Positions 10,076 through 19,813 of a stretch of DNA of 64,000 bases are shown piece after piece. The number at the start of each line of letters is the position of its first letter. The first letter of the stretch is position 1. This stretch comes from G036327475 sp036327475 (lineage in GTDB: Bacteria; Pseudomonadota; Gammaproteobacteria; Enterobacterales; Enterobacteriaceae): contig NZ_CP132913.1 of assembly GCF_036327475.1 (NCBI RefSeq), positions 186,001 to 250,000 on the forward strand, given 5' to 3'. The notes beneath the pieces are model-generated. The model searched no databases and was not told where the DNA came from. It worked only from the letters and a program-made list of their open reading frames with translations. Made by a program: the position numbers and the translations under genes.

Positions 10076-10077
10076 AA

Positions 10078-10152
10078 TGGTATCCCCGACAGGAATCGAA
10101 CCTGTAACTAGCCCTTAGGAGAGGCTTGTTATATCCGTTTAACTACGGAGAC
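10078..10152 (-). tRNA. argW: tRNA-Arg (anticodon CCT)
   Basis: A 75-nt minus-strand cloverleaf starting GTCTCCGTAGTTAAACGGAT and ending with encoded ACCA. The anticodon loop CTCCTAA gives anticodon CCT, decoding AGG. The acceptor stem pairs through two wobble positions, and the anticodon stem AGCCT/GGGCT has one wobble. This is argW, located near yfdC and mlaA as in E. coli, where it is a prophage attachment site. No prophage is present here. Confidence 0.95.
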
Positions 10153-10430
10153 ATGTCACGCAACAGTCAGTATAGCGTATCTAGCCACGGAAATAAGCAC
10201 TTGGCGGCGCGTTTGCTCAATGCCTGGCCAAAGGCGGCGTTACTCGCCTCATGGAGAGAAACTCGTATTAAGAGGGAGAGGGACTGACGTCAGAGAGGAT
10301 GTGCTGCGCATGCTTCATGCTGGCCAAGTGGCATCGCGCGCATTGCGCGACTTAAGTCTTTGGCGTCACACAAAGGGCCTGCCGCAGTGCCCGGGTCGGG
10401 ACTAATCTTGCTTGTCGGAGGCCGTTCTAT

Positions 10431-11280
10431 ATGCCGCTAGCGGCGGATGTCCCGCCGGTGATGGCTCAAGTCGTTGAAACGGATAGAAAATTGCCACCAC
10501 GAGATATTGCCGTTGAAGACCAAACACAGGATTTCGATCGATCCCACCACGATATGGGTCAAATTACCGATGCATATTAAATATGTAATCAGGATAATGA
10601 TGAGTAACTCATTGTGTTTTATGGGTATCATCTAGACCAGCGATGCGATGATTCGGCCGGAGATAATGGCGTTGCAAAATATCTCCACAGGGTGTTGCCC
10701 ATCGCCCCTTGGAAGAGCGAAATAAGAGCCGCGCGCATAGCGCTGTCAAACACAGGCAGGTAGATTAAAGGCGAAAGCCATCAACACCGTGCCAATCGGG
10801 TTACTTACCAGCACCACGTCCCAAAGCCGCATCAGGATAACAAAATTATGATGGGTCGGTTTATACATAAACGGCAGCACGGCGGTCAAGGTGCTCTCCG
10901 TGAGCAGATGCTAGCGCGCCATGATGACAACCACAAAAACAATGGTGTAGTCCAGATTTTCGACAAAACCGATTGCGCCTTCAGGGAGCACGCGCGTGAA
11001 AACGCCCTTTGCCATTGCGAGGTGCCCATCGACAGGTCGGCTGACATGGCGGACATTCTAATGCCAGACTGTCACCTTCCAGCCCTTTCTCTCCTTCCTG
11101 GCGAATCTCTTCATGTATCACGGCGGCGGGGAAGGGAGGTTATCCTCCTTCACCTCAATCACCTCAATATCGATTCCTTCTTCATTCTCTTGGCTTTCAA
11201 CTGCATGCTCTTTGCCGCCGGCATGGGAAAGCTCGTCGTCCCGAAGCGGGCTATGGTATTTGCTGATGGGCGACGGGGTC
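10431..11280 (-). pseudogene. yfdC: Formate/nitrite-transporter family membrane protein YfdC, remnant
   Basis: Minus-strand blocks in shifting frames match YfdC (about 310 residues). They include ENLDYTIVFVVVIMARQHL, TLTAVLPFMYKPT, LMRLWDVVLVSNPIGTVLMA, FCNAIISGRIIASLVWM and IGNLTHIVVGSIEILCLVF. The acidic N-terminal tail is recognisable near 11200. At least three frameshifts and stops interrupt it. It sits between argW and mlaA, the E. coli arrangement. Confidence 0.9.
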
Positions 11281-11573
11281 TTTTCGCGTGTCTGGTGCGT
11301 AGATTGGTCTCTTTAACAGCGGCAAGGATCGCAAACCTTAAGCATAGCGGATATGGCGCAATCGGTCGCGTGCGTGCGGCGGCGGTCGTGAAAATATGTC
11401 CAACTATAATTTAGGGTGAATGAACAACAAAATTTTAACGTTACTGGTTGCATACGTTTTATTGATCTAATACAGACTTTCGGCAACAGACAGAAGGCAG
11501 CATCGGCGACGGCTTTTCCTGCGATGCCCAGTGTTATGATACGATCCTTTGTTAATACATGGTTTAATTTCTG

Positions 11574-12192
11574 ATGCTAGCAATCCACAATTTAGCCTGT
11601 GTGCGATGATCGCCGCTTATTTTTAGCGGATTGAACGATGAGAGCGGTCCCGGTGATTAGGTGCAAATAGAGGGCGCGAACGGTGCCGGCAAAACATCGC
11701 TGCTGCGGATCCTTGCCGGTCTGGCACCACCGGATGATGGTGAGATCCGCTGACGCCAGCGCCCGCTACGTCAGTGCCGGAGCGACTATTGTCATGAGCT
11801 GCTTTTAGGCTATTAGGCAGGCATTAATGCCGCCCTAACGCCGTTGGAAAATCTGCTATTTATCAAGGCATCGGTGGAGCACGACATGACGTGAGATCGG
11901 GCGGGCGCTTGAGTAGGTAGGGTTTAGGAATGTGAAGATGTGTGCACAGCGGGGTTATCGGCGGGGCAGCAGCGGTGTATCGCCTTGGCTAGACTGTGGT
12001 GACGCCGGCGTTGATTTGGATCCTGGATGAGCCGCTCACGGCGCTCGCCTCCATGGGCAAGGAGTTGATTAGGCAGTTTGAGCAGTATTGCGCCACTGGC
12101 GGCGTGGTGATTCTAACCACCCATCAACCATTGCCGCTCTCGGCGTGTCGGGTACGCAAGATGGCATTGGATATGGCGTCATGTTCTGGTTA
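11574..12192 (+). pseudogene. ccmA: Heme exporter ATPase CcmA, remnant
   Basis: The start MLAIHNLACVRD is followed by VQIEGANGAGKTSLLRILAG, which keeps the Walker A motif. After several stops the frame resumes with WILDEPLTALASMG (Walker B) and GGVVILTTHQPL (H-loop). Intact CcmA is about 205 residues. With CcmB it forms the ABC module that releases holo-CcmE during cytochrome c maturation. In-frame stops and frame changes between the motifs make it dead. Confidence 0.93.
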
Positions 12193-12570
12193 GTGTTGCG
12201 TCGTGAGCTGTAGCTGGCGTGGCGCTATGGCAATGAGCTAGCTAATCCGCTTTTCTTATTGTTATTACGCTATTCCTTTGGGAATAGGCCGGAGCTGGCG
12301 TTGCTCAAATGTATCGCGCCGAGCGTCATGTGGGTAGCGGCGCTATTGGCCTGTCTGCTCTCTCTATGAACGGTTGTGAACGGTTGTTCCGCGACGATGT
12401 GCGGGACGACTCGCTAGACAATTGCTATTATTGCCGGCGCCGTTGCCGCTTACAGTACTTGGTTAAAGTCTATACCAATTGGCTGGCATCGGTCTACCTC
12501 TGTTGTTGATGTCTCTGCTAGCGGCGCTTTCACCGTGCAGTTGACGCGCAGCGCCACGGTGGCGGTTTTA
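12181..12570 (+). pseudogene. ccmB: Heme exporter permease CcmB, N-terminal remnant fused to ccmG
   Basis: The frame opens with MFWLVLRRELLAWRYGNEL. Further on are PELALLKCIAPSVMWVAALL, ERLFRDDVRDDSL and, in another frame, VKVYTNWLASV. About the first half of a 220-residue permease is recognisable. The remnant then runs directly into ccmG near 12570. The start overlaps the end of ccmA, as in intact ccm operons. Confidence 0.9.
12368..12387. repeat. 10-bp perfect tandem duplication in the ccmB remnant
   Basis: GAACGGTTGT occurs at 12368-12377 and 12378-12387. The 10-bp insertion shifts the frame just before the ERLFRDD block. Confidence 0.85.
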
Positions 12571-12884
12571 CGCACCTGGGGTCGGCGTTGATAGGAAAAC
12601 CGTTGCCGGCTATGACCATGGCGTCTTTGTGCCATCTGTCTGCGCTGAGTATCAATTCCTTAACGGCCTCGCCGCGCGGGGCGCGAGGATCCTCGGCATC
12701 AATTACAAAGGTAGTCGCAAGCAGCCTTGGCCTGGCTGAACACGTTCAGCAACCCCTACACCCTGAACGTGATAGACGGCAACGGAATGCTTGGTCTATG
12801 GGATGTATAGCGCCGGCGATATGAACGACCGGGTCTGTCGGTAGGGGATTGCGCCGCTCTTACTTTCCAGTAAGGTGGGGAAAA
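12571..12884 (+). pseudogene. ccmG: Thioredoxin-like CcmG/DsbE, remnant
   Basis: GSALIGKPLPAMTM matches the periplasmic start of CcmG (SALIGKPVPKF in E. coli). Frame-shifted pieces follow, resembling ILGINYKG, NTFSNPYTLNVIDGNGMLGL and the last helix. The WCxxC redox motif region is missing. CcmG reduces apocytochrome c cysteines. ccmC, ccmD, ccmE and ccmF, which should lie between ccmB and ccmG, are entirely absent. Confidence 0.88.
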
Positions 12885-14058
12885 ATGATGTGCTCAGCGA
12901 TATTGGCGTCGTTGGGCGACCTGCTGCTTAGTACTTACGCTGCGGAGGCGGTTGATATTCATCAATTCAGCAGCGTGGCGCAAGAACAGCAGTACCGAGA
13001 ATTGATAGCCGAATTATGCTGTCCGAAATGCCAGAATACCAGCATCGCCGATTCGAATGTCGTCATCGCCGACAAATATGCGCGATAAAGTTTATCACTT
13101 GATATTGCAAGGCCAGAGTAAACAATAAATTGTAGATTATATGGTGGCGCGCTACGGCCGTTTCGTCACCTATACGCTTACGCTCTTGCTGTGGCTTGGC
13201 CGTTGCTTATCAGTCGCCCACCGCAAGCACGCCATCAGCGCGCTGTCGTCGGCGCAACAGTAGCGTTTGGCGCGAATTCTGCCTGCCGATAGGGATGCGC
13301 CATGATAGCTTCTCTGCTTCTGGCCGTCCGTCCTGTCGATGCTTTTTGTCTGCGCGCTTTTGTGCTACCGACGCTGCGCTATCGCAGCGAAACCGAAACC
13401 GTTAGCCGTGATCAACTCATCAAGCGCTTTTATCAGCGCCGGCTCCATGAGTGGCCCACGTGGTGAGTGTCGGCGCTGGCGTGGTCCTCGCTGCTGCGTT
13501 GTGTGCTTATCCCGGGGTGGACTGCTGCTGGCGGTGGCGCTGGGAATGCATGGCCTGACCGGCGGCGCGAGTCAGGTACTACGCAGGCGGCAGACGGTTA
13601 ACGAATTTCCGCAAGGGCAACCGTTAAGTACCGAAGTACTTAGCCGTTTCGCCGTCGATTTGCGCGCCGAGCTGCAACAGCATCCGGAGGACAAGCAGAA
13701 CTGGCTGATCCTCGGCCGTCTCGGTGTAGTGCTCGATAACATCGATATGGTGACCCAGGTGTTCGCTAAGGCTAGGCGTCAAGCGCCGGAGGATGATGCC
13801 ATTGCACTACTTAGTGCTGACCCGTTCTTCTGATTCGACGGCAACGGCAGCGGGCAATCAGCTGCCGCGCGAGATTATCACTAAACACCTACATAATCTA
13901 CAGATACTATCAGCAGCCCATGATGCCAAGCGATCGCGCTGTGGCACGAGGTGTTGGCCCGTCTGCCAGCTACCGACTCCCGCGCTGACGCCTTTTGGCA
14001 GTACATTGAGTAGGAAAAGGCGCAGGGCTGGCTGGAGTGGGGCGCTTTGAACGGTTGA
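12885..14058 (+). pseudogene. ccmH: Cytochrome c maturation protein CcmH (with CcmI-like TPR part), remnant
   Basis: MMCSAILASLGDLLLSTYAA is a signal peptide. It is followed by VAQEQQYRELIAELCCPKCQ with the conserved LRCPKCQ-type motif, then NTSIADSN and, past a frameshift, IVDYMVARYGRFVTY. The C-terminal CcmI-like half appears as LLAVALGMHGLTGGASQVLR and LLSTEVLSRFAVDL-type text, then KQNWLILGRLGVVLDN and WLEWGALNG. E. coli CcmH is about 350 residues. Several frameshifts inactivate this copy. Confidence 0.92.
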
Positions 14059-14112
14059 GATAGACCAGCAACTTCCCTAGCGATGGTATAAGAAAATACA
14101 ATGGAGTTTATA

Positions 14113-14871
14113 ATGCATTTCCGCCTGTCAGGTGTCGCGTTTGCCAGTGTCCTGCTTCTGGGGTGCGCCACTCATCAAAATCAGGACGACCAAGGCCGGC
14201 CAGATCCTCTGGAAACTTTCAACCGCAGCATGTTTAATTTCAACTATAACGTGCTGGATCCCTACGTGGTGCGCCCGGCGGCTGTGGCCTGGCGGGATTA
14301 TGTGCCGAAGTCGGCGCGTAACGGGTTGAGTAATTTTTTCACCAACCTGTCAGAGTTCGCTACCACGGTCAACTACTTTGTCGAGGGCAAGCCATACAAA
14401 GCGATGGTGCATTTCAATCGCTTTTTCCTTAATACCTTGCTTGGCATGGGGGGCTTAATCGATGTAGCCTCCATGGCGAACCCAAAACTGGCCAAAGAGG
14501 AGCCTCGGTGCTTCGGTAGTACGCTGGGCCATTATGGTATCGGTTATGGCCCGTATGTACAATTGCCTGGCTACGGCAGTTTCACGCCCCGTGAGGACGT
14601 CGGCGGACTGGTCGATGACCTCTACCCACTCTTGAACTACCTGACATGGTGGATGTCCGCCGGCAAATGGGCGCTGGAAGGCCTGGAAACCAGTGCCCAA
14701 CTGCTGGATTCGGATGGCCTGCTGCGCAATTCGCAAGATCCTTATGCCATGGTGCGTGCCGCCTATTTCCAGCGCCATGATTTCCTGGCCAGTGACGGTA
14801 TGTTGACGCCGCGGGAAAACCCGAACGCCGCCGCGATCAAAGGCGATCTTAACTCGATAGATGCCCAATAA
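14113..14871 (+). CDS. mlaA: Outer-membrane lipoprotein MlaA (VacJ)
   Basis: MlaA works with porin trimers to remove misplaced phospholipids from the outer leaflet of the outer membrane and pass them to the Mla pathway. From the ATG at 14113 the protein has 252 residues (E. coli 251). The lipobox LLGC places the lipidated cysteine at residue 18. GGAG lies 7 bases upstream of 14113, which is why I prefer it to the in-frame ATG at 14101. DPLETFNRSMFNFNYNVLDP, MVHFNRFFLNTLLGMGGLID and FGSTLGHYGIGYGPYVQLP are conserved. It stands alone between ruined ccm genes and yfcZ. The porin at 62.8 kb could be its partner. Confidence 0.97.
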   Translation: MHFRLSGVAFASVLLLGCATHQNQDDQGRPDPLETFNRSMFNFNYNVLDPYVVRPAAVAWRDYVPKSARNGLSNFFTNLSEFATTVNYFVEGKPYKAMVHFNRFFLNTLLGMGGLIDVASMANPKLAKEEPRCFGSTLGHYGIGYGPYVQLPGYGSFTPREDVGGLVDDLYPLLNYLTWWMSAGKWALEGLETSAQLLDSDGLLRNSQDPYAMVRAAYFQRHDFLASDGMLTPRENPNAAAIKGDLNSIDAQ

Positions 14872-15222
14872 GCGGAGCTACCCTGTGGTCGATGGGCTAA
14901 CGTCAGGATGGAAGAGAGGTCGTGCGCCGATCGGTAAGGGCGTGTGTGCGGACAAGGGCTGAAGTGTAACGACCCGACCCGGAGCGGTGATGTTAGTGTC
15001 ATCGCACAGGGTATGACGTTCCGTTTATGGCGCTTGCTATATCGGTAATGCGCTGGGAATAGCGAGCAATTCCGTTTACCTCGGGTGACAAAACACGTCC
15101 TTGACGGCTCTATCGTCCGCCTGATCTGCTGTTAACGCCGGCGCAAGGGGCGTATAATTGTTTTTCCTATAATAAGTAAGGATGACCAGCGCCATCCCGG
15201 ATTACCGGGCGAGGAGAACACA
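14872..15222. other. Spacer between mlaA and the yfcZ remnant
   Basis: In E. coli fadL lies here. I can see no fadL residues in any frame. TATAATTG and CCTATAATAAG near 15150-15180 could belong to the old yfcZ promoter. Confidence 0.4.
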
Positions 15223-15495
15223 ATGGCGAATGCACTGAACAAATGCAGCGCAAATGAAACGGCAGCCTGCTGTTGTGTTGACGTTGGCACTATTATTGAT
15301 AATGAAAACTGTAAGGCGAGCTTTAGCCGCGAAGTTACGGTTCACCAGTAAGTGGAATCGATGTTGGCCACGCTGACGGAAAATCCCGCGCGGGGTGAAA
15401 TCCGATCCTTGCCAAATCGATGCCAGGATTAAACCGTAGGACAACGATTTCACTGTCAGGTGAAAGCGCTGATTTTCCAACTGGACCTGTGTTAA
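15223..15495 (+). pseudogene. yfcZ: YfcZ/YiiS-family small protein, remnant
   Basis: The N-terminus MANALNKCSANETAACCCVD continues VGTIIDNENCKASFSREV and is nearly identical in pattern to YfcZ (94 residues, function unknown). An in-frame TAG then interrupts it. MLATLTENP and, in shifted frames, VKALIFQLDLC complete the match. The recognisable length equals the intact gene, so decay is by point changes and small frameshifts. Confidence 0.92.
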
Positions 15496-15866
15496 CGCCC
15501 GTGCCGAATCTCTTTGCTGAACTTTTACGGCGCGGCGGGGAACCGTTTTGTTCCACGTTGAAAATATTTCCACTGTGTTTATGCACAATTTGACTAAAGT
15601 GTTGTCATGGCCTGATAGTCATCGTAAAGGCGCGGTGCATTTTCATTCCGAAATCGCGGCTCGCGTGCAAATGGCCTTGCGCGTGATATTGACTTCTTGG
15701 GTGGAGTTGATGTAAAAGACAGCGTTTTGGCCAGATGAGACTGTCCATCTGGCACGGTCGTTATGTCGTCACCGCAAGTACATGGCGGCACGATCCGTGC
15801 GTCGATGGCAGGCTGTGGGCATTCCCAAGCCGACTGGGCGCGTTTTCCCAACAACAACGGTGCATT
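15496..15866. other. Spacer before sixA with no recognised gene
   Basis: fadI and fadJ stand here in E. coli. I searched the frames by eye for their active-site and C-terminal blocks and found none, so both appear deleted. The long upstream extension of the sixA frame (from 15735) has no family similarity. Confidence 0.4.
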
Positions 15867-16349
15867 ATGCAAGTTCTAATTATGCGGCATGGCGATGCTG
15901 TTTCCGAGGCCGCCAGTGATGCGGAAAGGCCCCTAACCGATCGGGGTCGTGACGAATCCGGTCTGATGGCGCGCTGGCTTAGCGGCCAAGCAGCAGATAT
16001 CGATCGGGTATTGATCAGTCCCTATTTGCGCGCTAGGCAGACGCTCGACACCCTGCAGACATATCTGGTATTGCCGGATGGCCATGAAGTGTTGCCGGAG
16101 CTGACGCCAGGCGGAGATGCCGGACTGGTGTGCTGCTATTTACAAGCGCTGGCGAATGAAGGGCTTACCCGGGTGCTAGTCATCTCCCATTTGCCGTTGG
16201 TGGGATATCTGGTGGCGGATTTATGCCACGAGAAGCAGCCGCCGATGTTCGCCACTTCTGCCGTGGCAGGCGTGGATTTGAACGCCGTCAGCGGCAGCGG
16301 CAAGCTGTGCTGGCAAATGGGGCCAATGCAACTGCTGTCGAAAGTCTGA
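15867..16349 (+). CDS. sixA: Phosphohistidine phosphatase SixA
   Basis: SixA is a histidine phosphatase that removes phosphate from the HPt domain of ArcB and from the nitrogen PTS protein NPr. The protein has 160 residues (E. coli 161). MQVLIMRHGDA has the catalytic RHG motif with His8. VISHLPLVGYLVADLC carries the second histidine region. I chose the ATG at 15867 because it gives the family N-terminus, although the frame is open further upstream. The gene is intact while its neighbours (fad genes, smrB, prmB) are lost or broken. Confidence 0.95.
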   Translation: MQVLIMRHGDAVSEAASDAERPLTDRGRDESGLMARWLSGQAADIDRVLISPYLRARQTLDTLQTYLVLPDGHEVLPELTPGGDAGLVCCYLQALANEGLTRVLVISHLPLVGYLVADLCHEKQPPMFATSAVAGVDLNAVSGSGKLCWQMGPMQLLSKV

Positions 16350-17637
16350 ACAAATGGCGTGCGGACGCAGCGAAAACTGTCCCTTGAGAGGTGACTTATA
16401 ACCTTCCCATACTAGACCGTTGCCGCGACGACGTTTTTGACGCTGACGCCGCTACGACAATGCTATGGCTTACGTCTAACGGGTTTCGCGCCCTGCTTAG
16501 TGGCTTATCGCTCTGTCGCGCTGGCGAAAGACTGAGTGGTGCTTTGGCTGAGATCGCCGCTTTTGTGGCACTTAATCTTCCCGATGCGGGTTAGCAGGGC
16601 GCTTTGTCAGGGTGAGGATCGGCAGCAGATGTCTTATTCTTACCGCTCACCGTATTTTGTGCGCCAGACTTGTCTCGCCTTCCGGCGCGTCTTCGTCCGT
16701 CCTTAAGAAACATTAACCCTCAAATCCATCCCCTCCACAAAGCTCATCCCTAATGTCAACCGTATTCGCCATAAAGCGTGGTTTACACGGTGAATCCGCT
16801 GGTGCTATTAGGCTCCGTGGTCAGGTGGAGACAGTCGGTACCGTCCGGTCTAGGAGGGAGGTTGTGGTTGCGACTTACTTGGGTGAAACGGTATATATTG
16901 TTATATAACAAATCAATTAATAATTATTAATATATGAAAGTTTTGTGTTTGTTAACATATTAAGACTTGCGAAGAACCGGCGACATTTTGACCAGCGGAA
17001 ACAGGAGTTTAATGGGAATAAACTGAAAAATTTAGGTAATCAAGCACTGTAAGCCATTCCGTTTATTATCCTGCATTCCAGGTGATTCGCTCACACAAAC
17101 GGCAAAATTTTGTTTGGTCGGGTTACCAAATACCGCGCCCACAGCGGCGGTTATTTTCACCCTTATTCATGTTGCACCCTTATTCATGTTGGCATCAACA
17201 TTTACCTGACTAATTTCATCTGTTGTGCGGTTAGCATAGTTTGCGGTTTCATTTTTGCGTGCACTATCGAAGAAATGGCGACAATTGTTTTAAGCGAACC
17301 CCCACTACCCTTTTATCAAGTCATGACCTCAATGGGAGTTGAATACATTCAAGATTAAGCCGATTTCAGACTTCTCAGCCGGCGCGCATTAAAAGCGTTA
17401 TTAACTTTATACAAAATATTTGTCTGTGTGATATGGTTCAGTTAGCAAAGGTCTTTTATTCACGCGCGGTGCGCGTGGCTAGCGAGAGAACTGGACATCG
17501 ATATCGCTTTCTATTTTGTTTTTCGTCTGTGTGCAGTTACTTTGCCTCAGTGTGCTTGGAATACAAGCGCAAGTGGCTGATGTTATCCAGATATAATATT
17601 TTAAATAATAATCCTAAATAATGGCAGATAAACCGCA
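16350..17637. other. 1.3 kb without recognisable gene, turning AT-rich
   Basis: A 67-codon open frame at 16391-16594 has no family I know. From about 16880 the composition becomes AT-rich. A 17-bp duplication lies at 17158-17191. In this interval I see no E. coli counterpart. Confidence 0.35.
17158..17191. repeat. 17-bp perfect tandem duplication
   Basis: CACCCTTATTCATGTTG is present at 17158-17174 and again at 17175-17191 in noncoding DNA. Confidence 0.95.
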
Positions 17638-18585
17638 ATGAGTAATCATAATTTAGCACTGAATAAAAAATTACTGAACGGTAAGTAAGCTTGCTGCACT
17701 CATTGCCGTTTTGTTGATTTGGTTGGCTATCGGATTTATCCATCAGTATTACATCTATCTTATCTAATTTTATGCAGGTGCTTGCACTTGTTATCGTAGA
17801 AAACATAGCCTGCCGAAGGTTTTTCCTATGGCAATCAGATGATCTTCCTCCGTTCTAGTTATTTTATCGCCATTGTCATGCTGCTTGGGATGTCTGATTA
17901 TAAATCTTATATCGTTAGCTCTACGCTCAGTCGGTGTTCCCGCGTTGTTCTAAACGATCTGAATATGATATTAGGGCAACAATCGCATTGGCAAATATTT
18001 TATTAGCGCTTGTCGCGGCTTTAGAGTCACTCATTAGAGGTGCATTGGTGGCACTGTTACTGGTTGTGTTTTTATTCATTTGCTTCGGTGTCGGCAGAAG
18101 CCTTTTTCTTTAGTGTTATCATTAGCTGGCATCATCGTCGGTTTTGTTGGTAATGCAGTATTACCTAGACACACCAGTCCCCTCGAAGTGCAGTTGTTAA
18201 CGTTTTATAATTTTCCCGCTGTCATGGATAATCTATCATAATTCGTAATTGTCCTGCTGAGCTCAACAATGGTCACGGATTATTTTGCAGGAATGCAGAT
18301 AGTCAGTGTGGGTTTCCTGCTTTATATCCTATTTATATCCAAAGCATCGACATACTACTCTGTTACATGGCCTCACTTATTTAGGGCTATGAAAAGAGTG
18401 TGGGAAAGCTGGCCGCCGTTAATGATGGTGAGCCTGGCTTGATCAACTTTTTCTTGATACTCGTAGCGATAGGTATCGTAATCGGTTTATTCGCGGTGTC
18501 AAGTCTGAAGCCCGACCAACCACGTCACGTGCAATGGACTATGGCGGCTCTCTACAGCGCGCTGGTATCTCGTAGTAAGCAATAA
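17638..18585 (+). pseudogene. Unidentified AT-rich membrane protein remnant
   Basis: A possible start MSNHNLALNKKLLNG at 17638 is followed by hydrophobic stretches that change frame. Examples are LESLIRGALVALLLVVFLFI, SSYFIAIVMLLGMSDYKSY and, at the end, LINFFLILVAIGIVIGLFAV, before the stop at 18583-18585. The base composition is clearly more AT-rich than the neighbouring intact genes. I cannot assign a family; a polytopic transporter or permease is likely. Composition and lack of an E. coli counterpart here suggest a horizontally acquired gene that has since decayed. Confidence 0.45.
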
Positions 18586-18829
18586 ACACTTTAATCTCAG
18601 TATTCATATCACGTTCCATCGCAATCTCTAATATCTATAAAATTCACAGCGTAGACTCTTGATAATATTATTGCTAAATGCGATTGATAATCGGGTGTTG
18701 CCATGAATGGAAACAACTTTGTTTCTCTGCATCACAGGAGGTGTTTTACTATTTAAACCAGGATGTCGAAACAGATAGGTTAGCAAAAGATCGGATAGTG
18801 AAGCGCCATCAATGCATTAACTGACCCCC

Positions 18830-19370
18830 GATTGATTATTAGCGTAAACACTTGCGCCAAATCCTAGTAACCGGATGGCTTCGCTATCGTAGTAATCGTC
18901 ATCTTTAGGATGCCAGCTCCATTCAGTGCTAAATAAAACCTTTAATATCAATAATATTGTGCTAGCCATAAGGGGAATCTGTTGCTTTAAAATATGTTTG
19001 CCGTATCTATACGCAGGCGCAATACACATTTTCTCGTCGGCAGGCGGCAAGAAGTGCGCCGAGCTCCTGTTTTACCTCCGCCTGCGTGAGTCCGTGCAGA
19101 TCTAAAAACATCTCCAGCAGCTTTTCATCTAATGAGGCCCACATCCGAGCGGACATAGCACGACACTCCCCTTCCTGAAGCAGGGACTGGGATGCATCGA
19201 AAAGTAAAACTGGCGTCCACCTGCTCCTGAATCAATCGTCACTGGAGTAGAGTGGATTCGTATGCCGCAGCGGTGGTTTTACCCGGCTCTGTGGCAGCGG
19301 CTTGACACCTACCACCGTCTGCCTGACATAGCGGCAGATCGTCCTCCGTCAGTGTCAATCGTTTCTTCAT
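18830..19370 (-). pseudogene. smrB: Smr-domain endonuclease SmrB, remnant
   Basis: On the minus strand MKKRLTLTEDDLPLC matches the SmrB start (MKKKTTLSEEDQALF in E. coli). It is followed by RLIQEQVDAS, a shifted LDLHGLTQAEVKQELG-like part, and YRYGKHILKQQIPL in place of GHGKHILKQQTPL. SmrB (about 183 residues) cleaves mRNA at collided ribosomes. Several frameshifts occur, and the catalytic HGHG becomes RYG. The gene is divergent from prmB, as in E. coli. Confidence 0.9.
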
Positions 19371-19545
19371 TGTTTCGCTCTGCGCCTAGTATTTTATCTC
19401 AGTTTACACTTTCCTTACCGTCGACGGCGAAAAAGTGGCGCCGGTTTCCCTTCAAGGCTTACCTGGCTGCTGCTTTGTCAATCACTTCATAGAACACTAG
19501 CACTTGTTGAAGAAAGTGAAGGTCACGAAGGGTGGATTGGACAAA

Positions 19546-19571
19546 ATTTTGGATGAAGATTTTGGATGAAG
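19546..19571. repeat. 13-bp perfect tandem duplication at the start of prmB
   Basis: ATTTTGGATGAAG at 19546-19558 is repeated at 19559-19571. It lies in codons 4-8 of the prmB remnant and shifts the frame there. Confidence 0.92.
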
Positions 19572-19775
19572 TAGTAGCGGAAATATATACCTACAGGATA
19601 TGCTGTGTTGGACGATCAACCGGTTTACGCCGCGCAGTTCTATTACGGTCACAGTAATCCCTGGGATGAACCGGTTACAGCTAGTTTCGCAATCTACCCC
19701 ACTCCGGTGCGTATCCTTGATATGTTTACCGGTAGTGGTTGCATTGCCATCGCCTGCGCTCCGCCCACCCAGAAG

Positions 19776-19813
19776 TGGGGGTAGACGCGATGGATGGGGG
19801 TAGACGCGATGGA
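19776..19813. repeat. 19-bp perfect tandem duplication in prmB
   Basis: TGGGGGTAGACGCGATGGA is present at 19776-19794 and at 19795-19813. This is the strand following the GSGC motif of the methyltransferase. The 19-bp insertion shifts the frame. Confidence 0.95.

Noticed and set aside
10078..10152. argW as a prophage attachment site in use
   Set aside because: No integrase, repeated tRNA end or phage gene is visible next to it.
15735..15866. A 44-codon N-terminal extension of sixA
   Set aside because: The RHG motif must be near the N-terminus in SixA; the ATG at 15867 gives this.
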